A stretch of DNA of 64,000 bases. It comes from Flavobacterium zhairuonense. GTDB lineage: Bacteria > Bacteroidota > Bacteroidia > Flavobacteriales > Flavobacteriaceae. The notes under the pieces were generated by a model, which did no database searches, had not been told where the DNA came from, and was given only the letters and a program-made list of their open reading frames with translations. The stretch covers positions 124,001 through 188,000 of the forward strand of contig NZ_SJSY01000073.1 of the NCBI RefSeq assembly GCF_004352915.1, written 5' to 3'. The translations under genes and the position numbers were made by a program. How positions within the stretch are numbered: position 1 is the first letter of the stretch; each line of letters starts with the position of its first letter. Shown piece by piece: positions 25,693 through 34,559 of the stretch.

Positions 25693-27252
25693 TTAGTTTT
25701 TGACATTAACCATTTTTACAACCATCTTTTTATCTAAATCCAGATTTGTTTTAGTGCCGTTTTCCAATAAAATAGGAACTGCATTTTTATTAATTGGCGA
25801 TCCGATTCCTTTAAAATTAATAATTCTTACGTCCCTAAAATTATTGATTTCGATTCCGTTTGTAAAATATGGCATTCTGGTTTTTGTCCAAATTAATTTA
25901 AAATCTTCAATAGTTAATCCGTCAACATATTGACCATAAATTCCCGGAATATCGCGCTGAAAAAGTTGTTGTTTTTCGTCCAGACAACCACGAAGATCAA
26001 TATTTCCGCCAGCAACATCATTTAGCTTGCTATCGATAAATTCGAAAGTTATATTTTTAAAATTAATGTTTTGCAAAATACTTTCTTCAGAACCGTAAAC
26101 TAAAATTCCGTTTTCGGCTTTGCAGTTTATGTTGCTGAAAGTTACATTTTTCACAATACCTAAATTTTCAGTTTCTGTTCCAATAACTTTTGGTTTTCCG
26201 CGAACAGCCGAAATATGAATTGGTTCGCCATTTCCCCACCAATCACCAGTTCTCAATTTGGTTTCGATATTTACATTTGAAATATTGATATTTTCTAAAG
26301 AACCCTGATCTCTTAAAAAGATTCCAATTCCGCGTGTTGAATTCGTAATGTTGCAATTTGAAATATTGATATTTCGCACCGAATTATGATCAAAATAACC
26401 AATTCTAATGGCACTTGAAGCCGATTGCAAATTGCAATTGACAATATTAATATTTTCAGAAGTGTGGCGTAAATCCTTGAAGCCCGGAACTTCAAAGTGC
26501 GAGGCGTAACCCACAACAATAATGGCGTCGTCACCCGTGCGAATATCACAATTACTGATTGTTATATTATTTCCCGAAGTAATGTCAATTCCATCTGCGT
26601 TGGGCGTCAACATATTTGTCCAAAGTTTTATTCCGTCAATTAGTACACTATCACAATCTGCAATCAGCATCGTCCAGAAAGAAGAATTCGAAATAAAAAC
26701 ATCTTTAATCGTGACTCTTTTGCAGTTACTAAAAATCAATGTTTGATATGGTCTTTCTTTGGGAACAATTGGACCGTCGCCAATTCCGCCATCTGTAACT
26801 TTTCTGAAATTTTCTTTTTGACGAGTTCCTGAAGTTCCGCCCCATTCTATTTTTTTAGCTTTAGTAGCATCAAAAAAAACGGCTCCATTTGCGTCAATAT
26901 TTCCGCTTCCAGAAATAGTAATGTTTTCTGAATTTTCAGTAAAAAACATTCCATAATGGACACCGTTTACAGGGATATAGTCGTTTAAATCAGCACTTCC
27001 TCTTAAAACTGCGCCATTATCTAAATATAGATTTACATTGCTTTTTAAGTTCAAAGTTCCCGTCATGAAAACGCCCGTTGGAACCAAAACAGTTCCACCG
27101 CCATTTTTAAAACAAGCGTCAATTGTGTTTTGAAGCGCTTTTGTATTTATCGTTTTTCCGTCGCCAATTGCGCCATATTTTGTTATGTCAAAAGTCTGGG
27201 CATTTGCGATTATAAAAAAGAAAACGAATACTATCGAGAGATATTTTTTCAT
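25693..27252 (-). CDS. GH28-like right-handed beta-helix protein with degenerate active site
   Basis: About 519 residues from the ATG at 27252 (a TTG precedes it). Signal peptide ending in IANAQ, then FDITKYGAIGDGKTINTKALQ and a long parallel beta-helix. The GH28 motif positions read NADG (usual NTDG) and GDDAI (DD present), but the GHG motif is replaced by SASSAIRIG and no RIK motif is seen in the expected place. The general-acid Asp pair may be intact while the histidine and substrate lysine/arginine are missing, so polygalacturonase activity is doubtful. It is in the GH97 operon of a mannan locus with no other pectin gene. Substrate unknown. Confidence 0.75.
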   Translation of the reverse strand: MKKYLSIVFVFFFIIANAQTFDITKYGAIGDGKTINTKALQNTIDACFKNGGGTVLVPTGVFMTGTLNLKSNVNLYLDNGAVLRGSADLNDYIPVNGVHYGMFFTENSENITISGSGNIDANGAVFFDATKAKKIEWGGTSGTRQKENFRKVTDGGIGDGPIVPKERPYQTLIFSNCKRVTIKDVFISNSSFWTMLIADCDSVLIDGIKLWTNMLTPNADGIDITSGNNITISNCDIRTGDDAIIVVGYASHFEVPGFKDLRHTSENINIVNCNLQSASSAIRIGYFDHNSVRNINISNCNITNSTRGIGIFLRDQGSLENINISNVNIETKLRTGDWWGNGEPIHISAVRGKPKVIGTETENLGIVKNVTFSNINCKAENGILVYGSEESILQNINFKNITFEFIDSKLNDVAGGNIDLRGCLDEKQQLFQRDIPGIYGQYVDGLTIEDFKLIWTKTRMPYFTNGIEINNFRDVRIINFKGIGSPINKNAVPILLENGTKTNLDLDKKMVVKMVNVKN

Positions 27253-27273
27253 CAAATTTTGATTCGGTTATTC

Positions 27274-27362
27274 CGTAGAGTCACATACAGTTGAACATTT
27301 AACGTCCAATTTATATTTGGAATATTCATTGCGCATAAGACGCACTACTGTGCGTCTCTACG
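27274..27362. repeat. Palindromic repeat with CGTAGAG ends and AGACGCAC hairpin
   Basis: Ends CGTAGAG (27274-27280) and CTCTACG (27356-27362) are complementary; near the right end a perfect hairpin AGACGCAC-TACT-GTGCGTCT (27338-27357). The left inner part has decayed. Lies in the 163-base gap between the GH28-like and GH5_7 genes. Confidence 0.65.
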
Positions 27363-27418
27363 AACAATAGAAATGCAACATTAATATGTTCTTAAATTAC
27401 TTATATGGTTCGAAATTT

Positions 27419-28705
27419 TTATTTTTTCAATTGTAAATTATAATCCTTTACAATTTGCAAAGTCGATTTATCTGAAGAAAAAACCGAATTCAAGCCTTGT
27501 GGTTCTTGTGGAGGATCTGTGGTTAAAGGATCGCCCGGATTCCATTTTCCAGATTCGTTAACGGCTTTTCCTTCGCCACCAAATCCCCAGAAATTTGCTC
27601 CTTGCAAAGCATCGTTGTTTTTAACGCTTTCAGCAACTCGGCCAAAAATATAATTGTAAAAAACATCTCTGTTTGCAACCGATGCTGTAGGCAGTAAACT
27701 TTCGTTTTCTCTTCCTAAGCCAAATTCCTCAATAATAATTGGGCGTTTCAAATGGTTTGCAACAGTGACATGTTTGTCAATATATTTCCCGGCATTTTCT
27801 AGTGTTGGTGTCAAAGTTTTTTCGGCATTATCAGCTTTAAACCAACCCCAGTTTTTTGGCCAAATGTGCATGGTCAAATAATCAATATTCGGATTTTGAT
27901 GCGTTCGTTCAAAAATCCCTATATCGTCATTAGAGCTGTTCAATCCTTCAGAACCTGTGGAAATCAAGTGATTTTTGTCTAAACTGTCCATCAAGTTTAC
28001 AATATTGTTCAGCCATTTTGTGAATTTTACTTCATTTTCAACTGTAAAAAGTCTCGGCTCATTTCCAACTTGCCAGGCCATAATTGTATTGTCCTCAGTA
28101 TATTTTTTGTGAGAATAGGCATTTGTTCTTCCCATAATAAATTTCACATGATTTTCTAAAGCTTGCATACAAGGTTCGCAACTGTGGAATTGTTCAGTAT
28201 AAGCCATAAACTGTGGCCAAGTATTTGGCGCAATTCCTGGAACTGGAACAGGACCTTTGCCGTTCCATTCCAAATATTGCGACATGCCGCCAGACCATTC
28301 CCAGTTATTGGTTAGGTACAAAACAGCATACATTTTTCGTTTGCTCATTTCATTTATTAGGAAATCCAGCCCGTCAAGCAAATCTGCGTCATATTTTCCC
28401 TGTTGGTATTGTAAAGCCGGACGAACGGTAAAATCATATTTTCCGCCATCGCCTCCAACTAAAATTCTTAAATTATCAATGCCGTTTTTACGCATTAAAT
28501 CCAGTTCACGAAGCAATCTTTTTCGGTCGCCTACTTTTTTAGATGCCAATAAACTTCCATACCAATAATTCGTTCCGATGTATGAATACGGTTTATCGCC
28601 TTTATAAAATTGCGTTCCTTTTACCGTAATTCTTTCCTGTGCCTGACAAGCAATTGCAGTGAAGATTAATGCGAAAGAAAGGGTTTTTAAAAATCTGTTT
28701 TTCAT
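27419..28705 (-). CDS. GH5 subfamily 7 endo-beta-1,4-mannanase
   Basis: 428 residues with an export signal; a lipobox reading (TAIAC) is possible but a plain signal peptide cut after AQA/CQAQ is equally likely. GH5_7 features: FYKGDKPYSYIGTNYWYG, ILVGGDGG, acid/base Glu216 in MAWQVGNEPR, THIWPKNWGWF-like strand and nucleophile Glu327 in RPIIIEEFGLGRE. The family hydrolyses beta-1,4 bonds in mannan, glucomannan and galactomannan. It stands between two groups of minus-strand genes and is separated by repeats on both sides, so it may have its own promoter. Confidence 0.92.
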   Translation of the reverse strand: MKNRFLKTLSFALIFTAIACQAQERITVKGTQFYKGDKPYSYIGTNYWYGSLLASKKVGDRKRLLRELDLMRKNGIDNLRILVGGDGGKYDFTVRPALQYQQGKYDADLLDGLDFLINEMSKRKMYAVLYLTNNWEWSGGMSQYLEWNGKGPVPVPGIAPNTWPQFMAYTEQFHSCEPCMQALENHVKFIMGRTNAYSHKKYTEDNTIMAWQVGNEPRLFTVENEVKFTKWLNNIVNLMDSLDKNHLISTGSEGLNSSNDDIGIFERTHQNPNIDYLTMHIWPKNWGWFKADNAEKTLTPTLENAGKYIDKHVTVANHLKRPIIIEEFGLGRENESLLPTASVANRDVFYNYIFGRVAESVKNNDALQGANFWGFGGEGKAVNESGKWNPGDPLTTDPPQEPQGLNSVFSSDKSTLQIVKDYNLQLKK

Positions 28706-28759
28706 ATGATATTTTTTTAGGAGCTAATCCTGCGATTCCTTTTTTATTGAACTTGCGTA

Positions 28760-28813
28760 AAACTGGACTGAAGTCCAGCTCTACAATATTTGGTCGAGCC
28801 GTTGGCTCTTTTT
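28760..28813. repeat. Half copy of the GGACTGAAGTCC repeat
   Basis: The first 27 bases (28760-28786) are identical to the left arm of the element at 23609, followed by a GAGCC-GTT-GGCTC hairpin and a run of T's; the right outer arm is absent. It lies between the two mannanase genes. Confidence 0.8.
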
Positions 28814-28838
28814 TTTTAAATGAAAAACCTTTCAGGTT

Positions 28839-28866
28839 TTGAAACTTGAAACTTGAAACTTGAAAC
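28839..28866. repeat. TTGAAAC heptamer repeated four times
   Basis: Four exact head-to-tail copies of a 7-base unit between the GH26 stop and the half palindrome. A simple-sequence tract prone to slippage, in non-coding DNA. Confidence 0.9.
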
Positions 28867-28873
28867 AAAAAAA

Positions 28874-30109
28874 CTATTTCGGCATTTCATACATCTTCGG
28901 CAAAGAATTCACTAAAGCCGATTTTGATTTTGTCGCAAATGTTTTAAAATCATTTGCATTCGAAACTGAGCCATTTGGAACGTAATATCCATCTTTATTG
29001 TTGTTCCAAAACATTACATAACTTATTTGAATGTCATTTTTAGTTAATGCGCTGTATAAAAGTGTCGAAAACCAATCTGTAATTGCCGGCGTAGAACTTG
29101 TTACGCGATAACCCGTTTCAGTCAAAGCAGCGATTTTTACTTTTGTTTTTGCATAGTCTGATAGCATTTTCAGTTTGCTATTGGCTCTGTCAGCTCCCGC
29201 TTGGCCTTGATTATTAAAGTCACCATAATTATCCATTCCAATGATATCTACATAATTATCACCTGGATAACGGCTTAAATAATCGGCCTGCGTTGTGTAT
29301 GAATTGTCAGGAGAAAAAGCATATAAAATATTGTGAACGCCTTTGGTATTCTTTAAATAATCAACTGTGAATTGATATGCTTTTTTGTATTCATCGGCAG
29401 TCGAAAAATTGGCTCCCCACCAAAACCAGCTTCCGTCAAATTCATGAAAAGGCCTGAAGATTATCGGAATCAATTCGCCATTTGTCCCTTTTAAATTCGA
29501 AACCACGCTGGCTACTTTATCGAGCTTTTTCTTGTACCATTCATTATTTGTTCCGCCAGGTAAAATGCTTCTAAAAGCGGTTGCTTTTTGATCTGCTGTC
29601 ATATCGGCGACATTAAAAGATTCTTCTTTATTAGGTTCTCTCAAATGCCAGCAAAAAGTATTTACTGCGCCTTTCGCGTAAGCAGCTTTTACATCAGCAA
29701 CAATTTTTTGTTCCTGTTGATAAAACCAATTATTTGCTGTACCGTCATTGCTTTTATCCGTAATGAACATAAAATCGGAACCTAAAATTGCAGGATCATA
29801 ACCTGTATTTTTTTTAATATCAGAATCACCGCCTGCATCTTGATAATAACTGTTAAAAGCATCTTGTTGGCCAATTGCGGTTTTAGTTTTGGCTAGTTTT
29901 TTTAGATTGTAAAATAATGCAACAGTTTCTTTAGTTGCATTTGGATCCACTAAATAAGTCGCTGCGTTTGTGATCGTCAAAGGATCAGTGTCAATCACGA
30001 CTGGCGGATCAACTACCACTTGCGGTTCTGAATCATCATTGCTGGAACAGCTTCCGATTGTTAGAATTAATATACTTATGAAAGCTGTTTTTAGAATGTT
30101 TGGTTTCAT
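28874..30109 (-). CDS. GH26 endo-beta-mannanase, predicted surface lipoprotein
   Basis: 411 residues. Lipoprotein signal with Cys21 (LTIGSCSSNDDSE), followed by an acidic stretch like the lipoprotein export signal of Flavobacteriia, then a proline/valine-rich linker and the GH26 barrel. Acid/base Glu223 in RPFHEFDGSWFWWG, nucleophile Glu331 in ALTETGYR, plus FCWHLREP and YPGDNYVDIIGMDNYG. GH26 enzymes of this kind cut internal beta-1,4-mannosidic bonds. The export signal suggests it faces outward and makes the first cuts for SusCD. Eight bases from the small carbohydrate-binding gene upstream: one operon. Confidence 0.93.
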   Translation of the reverse strand: MKPNILKTAFISILILTIGSCSSNDDSEPQVVVDPPVVIDTDPLTITNAATYLVDPNATKETVALFYNLKKLAKTKTAIGQQDAFNSYYQDAGGDSDIKKNTGYDPAILGSDFMFITDKSNDGTANNWFYQQEQKIVADVKAAYAKGAVNTFCWHLREPNKEESFNVADMTADQKATAFRSILPGGTNNEWYKKKLDKVASVVSNLKGTNGELIPIIFRPFHEFDGSWFWWGANFSTADEYKKAYQFTVDYLKNTKGVHNILYAFSPDNSYTTQADYLSRYPGDNYVDIIGMDNYGDFNNQGQAGADRANSKLKMLSDYAKTKVKIAALTETGYRVTSSTPAITDWFSTLLYSALTKNDIQISYVMFWNNNKDGYYVPNGSVSNANDFKTFATKSKSALVNSLPKMYEMPK

Positions 30110-30117
30110 TTCCTTGA

Positions 30118-30672
30118 TTAGTTTTCAGGATTAGTTGGGTTTGCTTTAAGATATTCTGCTTCTGAAAGCGCGATGGTTTTCACATCATCAAAAAATACAG
30201 TTCCATTTGTTTGTGCTAATGCCAGCATGATTCTTATTTTTTTTGCTTCAGCTGGAATTTTTATGGTTTTTTTGAAAAAGGTCCAATTTGTAGAACCTGT
30301 TGCTTGGCCAATTCTTTCAGTATTAATTTGTTTATCAGCCGAATTGGTAAATTCAACTATTATGGCGCCACATTTATAATCTTCTTTTTGAGCTTCTATT
30401 GCATCAGATTTTATCCAGGCGCTGCATTCCAAAGCGAAAGTATTTTTTGGCAAAGTAATTATTTGATCTAACGCTTTCCATTCTGCACCCACAAATTGAT
30501 TAATTGCGGCACTATTTTTCCCGAATTTTTTTTCAAGTGGAGAAAGTGCGGCATTTTCTTCGCCTCTCCAATTAAGAAGACCAGTTTCAAACCCTCCGTT
30601 TTTTACTAAATTGGTTTGTGCATTTGTTATTGTAATTAGAAATAACGAACAAAAAAATAATAGTGTTTTCAT
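30118..30672 (-). CDS. Small secreted carbohydrate-binding-like protein
   Basis: 184 residues from the ATG at 30672 (a TTG two codons earlier is the alternative). Signal peptide ending in TNAQ, then a single jelly-roll domain with the features of CBM4/9-type modules: NLVKNGGFETGLLNWRGE, a central strand ITLPKNTFALECSAWIKSD and a C-terminal TVFFDDVKTIAL. No enzyme motif. Being between the epimerase and the GH26 gene suggests a separate mannan-binding protein that aids the mannanase. Binding is inferred from fold and context. Confidence 0.75.
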   Translation of the reverse strand: MKTLLFFCSLFLITITNAQTNLVKNGGFETGLLNWRGEENAALSPLEKKFGKNSAAINQFVGAEWKALDQIITLPKNTFALECSAWIKSDAIEAQKEDYKCGAIIVEFTNSADKQINTERIGQATGSTNWTFFKKTIKIPAEAKKIRIMLALAQTNGTVFFDDVKTIALSEAEYLKANPTNPEN

Positions 30673-30713
30673 AATCAATATTTTAATTCAATTAAATGCT
30701 TTAGATATATTTT

Positions 30714-31904
30714 CTAATCTGGTATCCTCTGAATAAGCTCTAAACAGGCTCTGCTATTATGATACGGGCATTTCCAGAAACCAGCTTTGTCTTTTTCGAT
30801 TAACGAATAGTCTTGATAAATTCCCCAAAACCATTCTCCGTTTTGTTTGTCGATAATATGTTTTTTGGTGAAATCCCAATTTTTAAAAACAATGTCTAAA
30901 TACGTTTCGTCATCTGTTAATTGGTAGGCATTATAAAAACCGATTAAAGCTTCTGCCTGAACCCACCAATGTTTTTCGGCAATCAAGTCATTGTTTTCTG
31001 GATCTAATTCGTACCATAAACCGCCGTCAGAATCCAAACCTTCCTTCGTCACTTTGGCCATTAAAACAGCATGTTTTTGATAACGTGAAATCAAGCTTTT
31101 GTCTTCAGATATTTCGGCACATTGCAATAAAAGCCAAGCAGCTTCAATATCATGGCCATATGAAATTACATCTGGTTTTTCGACCCAGTTTTCATCAAAA
31201 AACAAACGTAAATGCCCAGTTTGTGTGTTGATAAAATGCTTGTGGATAGTTTCAAGCAATCCAATAATATTACTTTGAAGTGTTTTGTCTTTCCAGACTT
31301 TGAACAAATTGGCGTAAGCTTCTACAATATGCAAATGTGTATTCATTGTCTTTTTTTCGTTGGCATCTTTTTCGCTTAGACGCAAATCATCAATATTTTG
31401 CCAATCGCGTGTGAAGGCTTCAAAATAGCCTTTGTTTTCAGAGTCGTAACTATGTTCCTGAATTTTTAAATATAAATTGATGGCTATTTCTAAAGCTTTT
31501 TCATCTTTAGAAATAGCATAATATTCAGATAATCCATAGATCGCAAAAGCCAAAGCATAAATTTGATTTTTAGTGTCTTTAGGAGTTTTGTCCGCGTTTA
31601 TGCTCCAAAATAATCCTCCAAATTCGGCATCATAAAAATATTTGGAAAGAAATTCAAAGGCCCTTTTAGCCAATTCTTTATGTTCTTCATTTTTGGTAAC
31701 CTGATAACTTGCAGAAAAAGACCATAAAATTCGGGCATTTAAAACCGCACCTTTTTCAGAATTAGCAATGATATGATCATTAAAATCAATTTGGCCAATA
31801 AACCCTCCGTTTTGATTATCGATCGTATGTTTTGACCAATATTTTAAAATAGCGTCAAGTTCTGCTGAAAGTTCAGATTTTAGTTGCTTTAGTTTTGCTG
31901 ACAC
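30714..31904 (-). CDS. Mannobiose (cellobiose) 2-epimerase, AGE family (GTG start)
   Basis: 396 residues, no signal peptide, cytosolic (alpha/alpha)6 barrel. Family motifs: NGGFIGQIDF near the start, GAVLNARILW, NTHLHIVEAYANL, VISYGHDIEAAWLL, EKHWWVQAEALIG and FWKCPYHNSRACLEL, which supply the catalytic histidines of N-acylglucosamine/cellobiose 2-epimerases. It converts the reducing-end mannose of beta-1,4-mannobiose to glucose, feeding the phosphorylase encoded immediately upstream (6 bases). The start is GTG; an in-frame stop lies two codons upstream, so nothing longer is possible. Specificity for mannobiose comes from context. Confidence 0.88.
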   Translation of the reverse strand: MSAKLKQLKSELSAELDAILKYWSKHTIDNQNGGFIGQIDFNDHIIANSEKGAVLNARILWSFSASYQVTKNEEHKELAKRAFEFLSKYFYDAEFGGLFWSINADKTPKDTKNQIYALAFAIYGLSEYYAISKDEKALEIAINLYLKIQEHSYDSENKGYFEAFTRDWQNIDDLRLSEKDANEKKTMNTHLHIVEAYANLFKVWKDKTLQSNIIGLLETIHKHFINTQTGHLRLFFDENWVEKPDVISYGHDIEAAWLLLQCAEISEDKSLISRYQKHAVLMAKVTKEGLDSDGGLWYELDPENNDLIAEKHWWVQAEALIGFYNAYQLTDDETYLDIVFKNWDFTKKHIIDKQNGEWFWGIYQDYSLIEKDKAGFWKCPYHNSRACLELIQRIPD

Positions 31905-31910
31905 GACGAA

Positions 31911-33101
31911 TTATATTGCGTTATTTTTTTCAATTTGGCTGATGATTGTTTTTACTGAACCTGCAGAAATAAAAGTGTCTTCTGGGGTATTTGTAACATA
32001 ATCAATTAGTTTTGCAACTGATGAAACTGCTACATGCATTCGTGTGTCTGATGACGCATAATAGATGTAAACTGTTCCGTCAGCATCTTCGATCCATCCG
32101 TTTGAAAACAATACATTTGATACATCGCCAACTCTTTCAATTCCTTCTGGTCCCATGAAATGGCCAGCTGGAACATGCGTTACTTTTGTAATATCATTCA
32201 AATCAGTCATGAACATGTAAAGTGTATAACGCAATCCTGCTGCGGTATTACGAACGCCATGTGCCAAATGCAACCAGCCTTTTTCTGTTTTGATAGGAGC
32301 CGGGCCAAGACCGTTTTTTAGTTCGTAAATAGTGTGGTATTGTTTTCCGAAAATGATTTTTTCTTCTTTTACAACTGGATTGGTCATATCTTCAACATAT
32401 CCTAAGCCGATTCCGCCTCCTGAACCTACATCAATAAAACCGTCTTGCGGGCGTGTGTATAAAGCATATTTTCCGTTTACGAATTCCGGGTGCAAAACTA
32501 CATTTCGTTGTTGTCCTGTGTTCGAAATTAAATCAGGAAGTCTTTCCCAATTTACTAAATCCTTAGAGCGCACAATTCCTGCATTGGCTACAGCCGAACT
32601 TGTATCGCCTTTTGGAGCTTGTGGATCTTTTCTTTCGGTACAAAAAATACCATAAACCCAACCGTCTTCATGATTAATCAAACGCATGTCATAAACGTTT
32701 GTATCTGGATCTTCCGTTTGCGGAATTACGCATGGTTTTTCCCAAAATTTGAAATTATCGATTCCGTTTGGACTTTCTGCGATAGCAAAAAATGATTTTC
32801 TGTCGATTCCTTCAACGCGCACGGCAAGTAAATATTTTCCATTCCATTTCATTGCACCAGCGTTGAAAGCCGCATTCACCCCGATTCTTTCCTGCAAAAA
32901 CGGATTTGTTTTTTCGTTTAAATCAAAACGCCAGTTCAAAGGCACGTGAGCTGCAGTAACAACAGGATTTTGATAACGCTGATAAATTCCGTTTCCTGCA
33001 TTTTCTTCAGGAGCATTTTTTTGCTCGATGAGTGTTTTATGTTCTTTTTCTAATGCTGTTTTTCGATCTTGAAAACCAACTGAAGATGCTATTGTTGTCA
33101 T
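31911..33101 (-). CDS. GH130 4-O-beta-D-mannosyl-D-glucose phosphorylase
   Basis: 396 residues, cytosolic five-bladed beta-propeller of GH130 subfamily 1. Signatures: NPVVTAAHVPLNWRFDLN, AFNAGAMKWNGKYLLAVRVEG, the catalytic segment TEDPDTNVYDMR (candidate general-acid Asp131), and the phosphate-binding region around HGVRNTAAGLRYTLY and SSDTRMHVAVSS. Splits mannosyl-glucose with phosphate into mannose-1-phosphate and glucose. Together with the epimerase and symporter it reproduces the mannobiose pathway worked out in Bacteroides fragilis. Length and motif order match that subfamily, not the oligosaccharide-specific GH130_2. Confidence 0.93.
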   Translation of the reverse strand: MTTIASSVGFQDRKTALEKEHKTLIEQKNAPEENAGNGIYQRYQNPVVTAAHVPLNWRFDLNEKTNPFLQERIGVNAAFNAGAMKWNGKYLLAVRVEGIDRKSFFAIAESPNGIDNFKFWEKPCVIPQTEDPDTNVYDMRLINHEDGWVYGIFCTERKDPQAPKGDTSSAVANAGIVRSKDLVNWERLPDLISNTGQQRNVVLHPEFVNGKYALYTRPQDGFIDVGSGGGIGLGYVEDMTNPVVKEEKIIFGKQYHTIYELKNGLGPAPIKTEKGWLHLAHGVRNTAAGLRYTLYMFMTDLNDITKVTHVPAGHFMGPEGIERVGDVSNVLFSNGWIEDADGTVYIYYASSDTRMHVAVSSVAKLIDYVTNTPEDTFISAGSVKTIISQIEKNNAI

Positions 33102-33130
33102 ATATTTTTATTTCTGTATCTGATTTATGT

Positions 33131-34522
33131 TTAAATTTTTTGGTCTCTTTTTTCGTTTAAATCTTGTTCTATCGTTTGCAGTTTTTCTTCAGATAAAGGG
33201 TAGAATAGGATAAAAGCGACTGATATTGCGGCTGCGATTGCAGGAAGTATGCTTAACATTAATTGAATTCCGTGTTGTGCTGTGGCGGTTTGTTCAACAT
33301 TGGCTTGAAAGCCATAATAACCCAAAAGCCATCCAGCTCCAGCGCCACCAATTGTCCATCCAAATTTTTGAGACATCGATGAAGCTGAAAATACTAATCC
33401 AGTAGCTCTTCGTCCTTGTTTCCATTCTGAATAATCAGCGCTGTCTGCATACATTGACCAGATTAATGGGAAAATGCAACCCGCACAAATACTGATTAAA
33501 AGTTGAAAAGTCATAATCAAGAAGATATCTTCTTTTCCGAAGAAATAGAAAATGATGCTTAAAATTGAAGCCAAGGCCATTGCGCCAAAAAAGGTTTTTT
33601 TCTTCCCGATTTTGTTTGCAATCGGCGTTGCCAAAATCACTCCGATAATATTTGCAGCTTGACCCAAAACCAAATAAATAGAAGTTGGTGTCATATGAAA
33701 ATCAGTTCCAAAAAGTGAAAAATCGAAGTTGATAGAGCTGCTTACATAATATTTGAAATAATAAACGGCCGCGCCATCTCTGATAGAATTAAAGACTAAA
33801 GTTCCAATTCCTGCGCCTAATAGAATCCACCAAGGACGGTTCTGCAGCAAATCTTTTAAGTCCTCTTTTAAATTTGATTCTTCATTTTCAATTGGTTTTA
33901 CTCTCTCTTTGGTAAAGAAAAAACAAGCCCAGAAAAATGCCGTTGTAATTAATCCGAAAACGGCAATTGTTATTAACCAGCCTGTTTTTGAGCTCAGGCT
34001 TCCGCCAAAGTAATTCACCAAAGGTTCTATCAGCCAAAGCGCCAAAAGACTTCCTCCAAAGGCAAAAACCATTCGGTATGAAGATAAAGTGGTTCTTTCT
34101 TTTCGGTCAGACGACATTACGCCCAAAAGTGAAGCGTAAGGAACGTTGATTAGCGAGTAAATCATCATCATTAATGAATAGGTTACATATGCATAGATGA
34201 TTTTTCCTTTTTCATCAAAGTCTGGCGTATAAAAAGTCAAAACTCCAATTACGGCAAAAGGCACGGCAACCCACAATAAATAAGGTCTGAATTTTCCCCA
34301 TTTGGTTTTTGTCCTGTCGGCAATGATTCCCACAATAGGGTCAAAACAGGAATCCCAGATTCTTGTAATTAAAAACATGGTTCCTACGACAGCAGGCGCT
34401 AATCCGAAAACATCGGTATAGAAAAAGAGAAGATACATGCTGAAAATTTTCCAAAACATGGATGATGCAGCGTCTCCAAGACCGTAACCGATTTTTTCTT
34501 TTAAATTAATTTTGTCGTGCAT
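33131..34522 (-). CDS. GPH-family sugar:cation symporter
   Basis: 463 residues with about twelve membrane segments. The opening KINLKEKIGYGLGDAASSMFWK, TRIWDSCFDPIVGIIADRTKTKWGKFRPYLLW and the mid-protein SADYSEWKQGRRATGLVFSAS are hallmarks of the glycoside-pentoside-hexuronide:cation symporters (MelB type). Gene order transporter, GH130, epimerase is that of the B. fragilis mannan cluster, so import of mannobiose across the inner membrane is the likely role. 29 bases from GH130. Confidence 0.9.
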   Translation of the reverse strand: MHDKINLKEKIGYGLGDAASSMFWKIFSMYLLFFYTDVFGLAPAVVGTMFLITRIWDSCFDPIVGIIADRTKTKWGKFRPYLLWVAVPFAVIGVLTFYTPDFDEKGKIIYAYVTYSLMMMIYSLINVPYASLLGVMSSDRKERTTLSSYRMVFAFGGSLLALWLIEPLVNYFGGSLSSKTGWLITIAVFGLITTAFFWACFFFTKERVKPIENEESNLKEDLKDLLQNRPWWILLGAGIGTLVFNSIRDGAAVYYFKYYVSSSINFDFSLFGTDFHMTPTSIYLVLGQAANIIGVILATPIANKIGKKKTFFGAMALASILSIIFYFFGKEDIFLIMTFQLLISICAGCIFPLIWSMYADSADYSEWKQGRRATGLVFSASSMSQKFGWTIGGAGAGWLLGYYGFQANVEQTATAQHGIQLMLSILPAIAAAISVAFILFYPLSEEKLQTIEQDLNEKRDQKI

Positions 34523-34559
34523 TGAGTTTCTTTTAATGGTTGTAATTTAGATTTGGTTG

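Noticed and set aside
25693..27252. Reading the region as a pectin locus because of the GH28-like gene
   Set aside because: No pectate lyase, pectin esterase, GH105 or uronate pathway gene is present, and the GH28 active-site motifs are incomplete.
28839..28866. Heptamer TTGAAAC array as a possible CRISPR or attachment site
   Set aside because: Four contiguous 7-base units without spacers; a simple-sequence tract.
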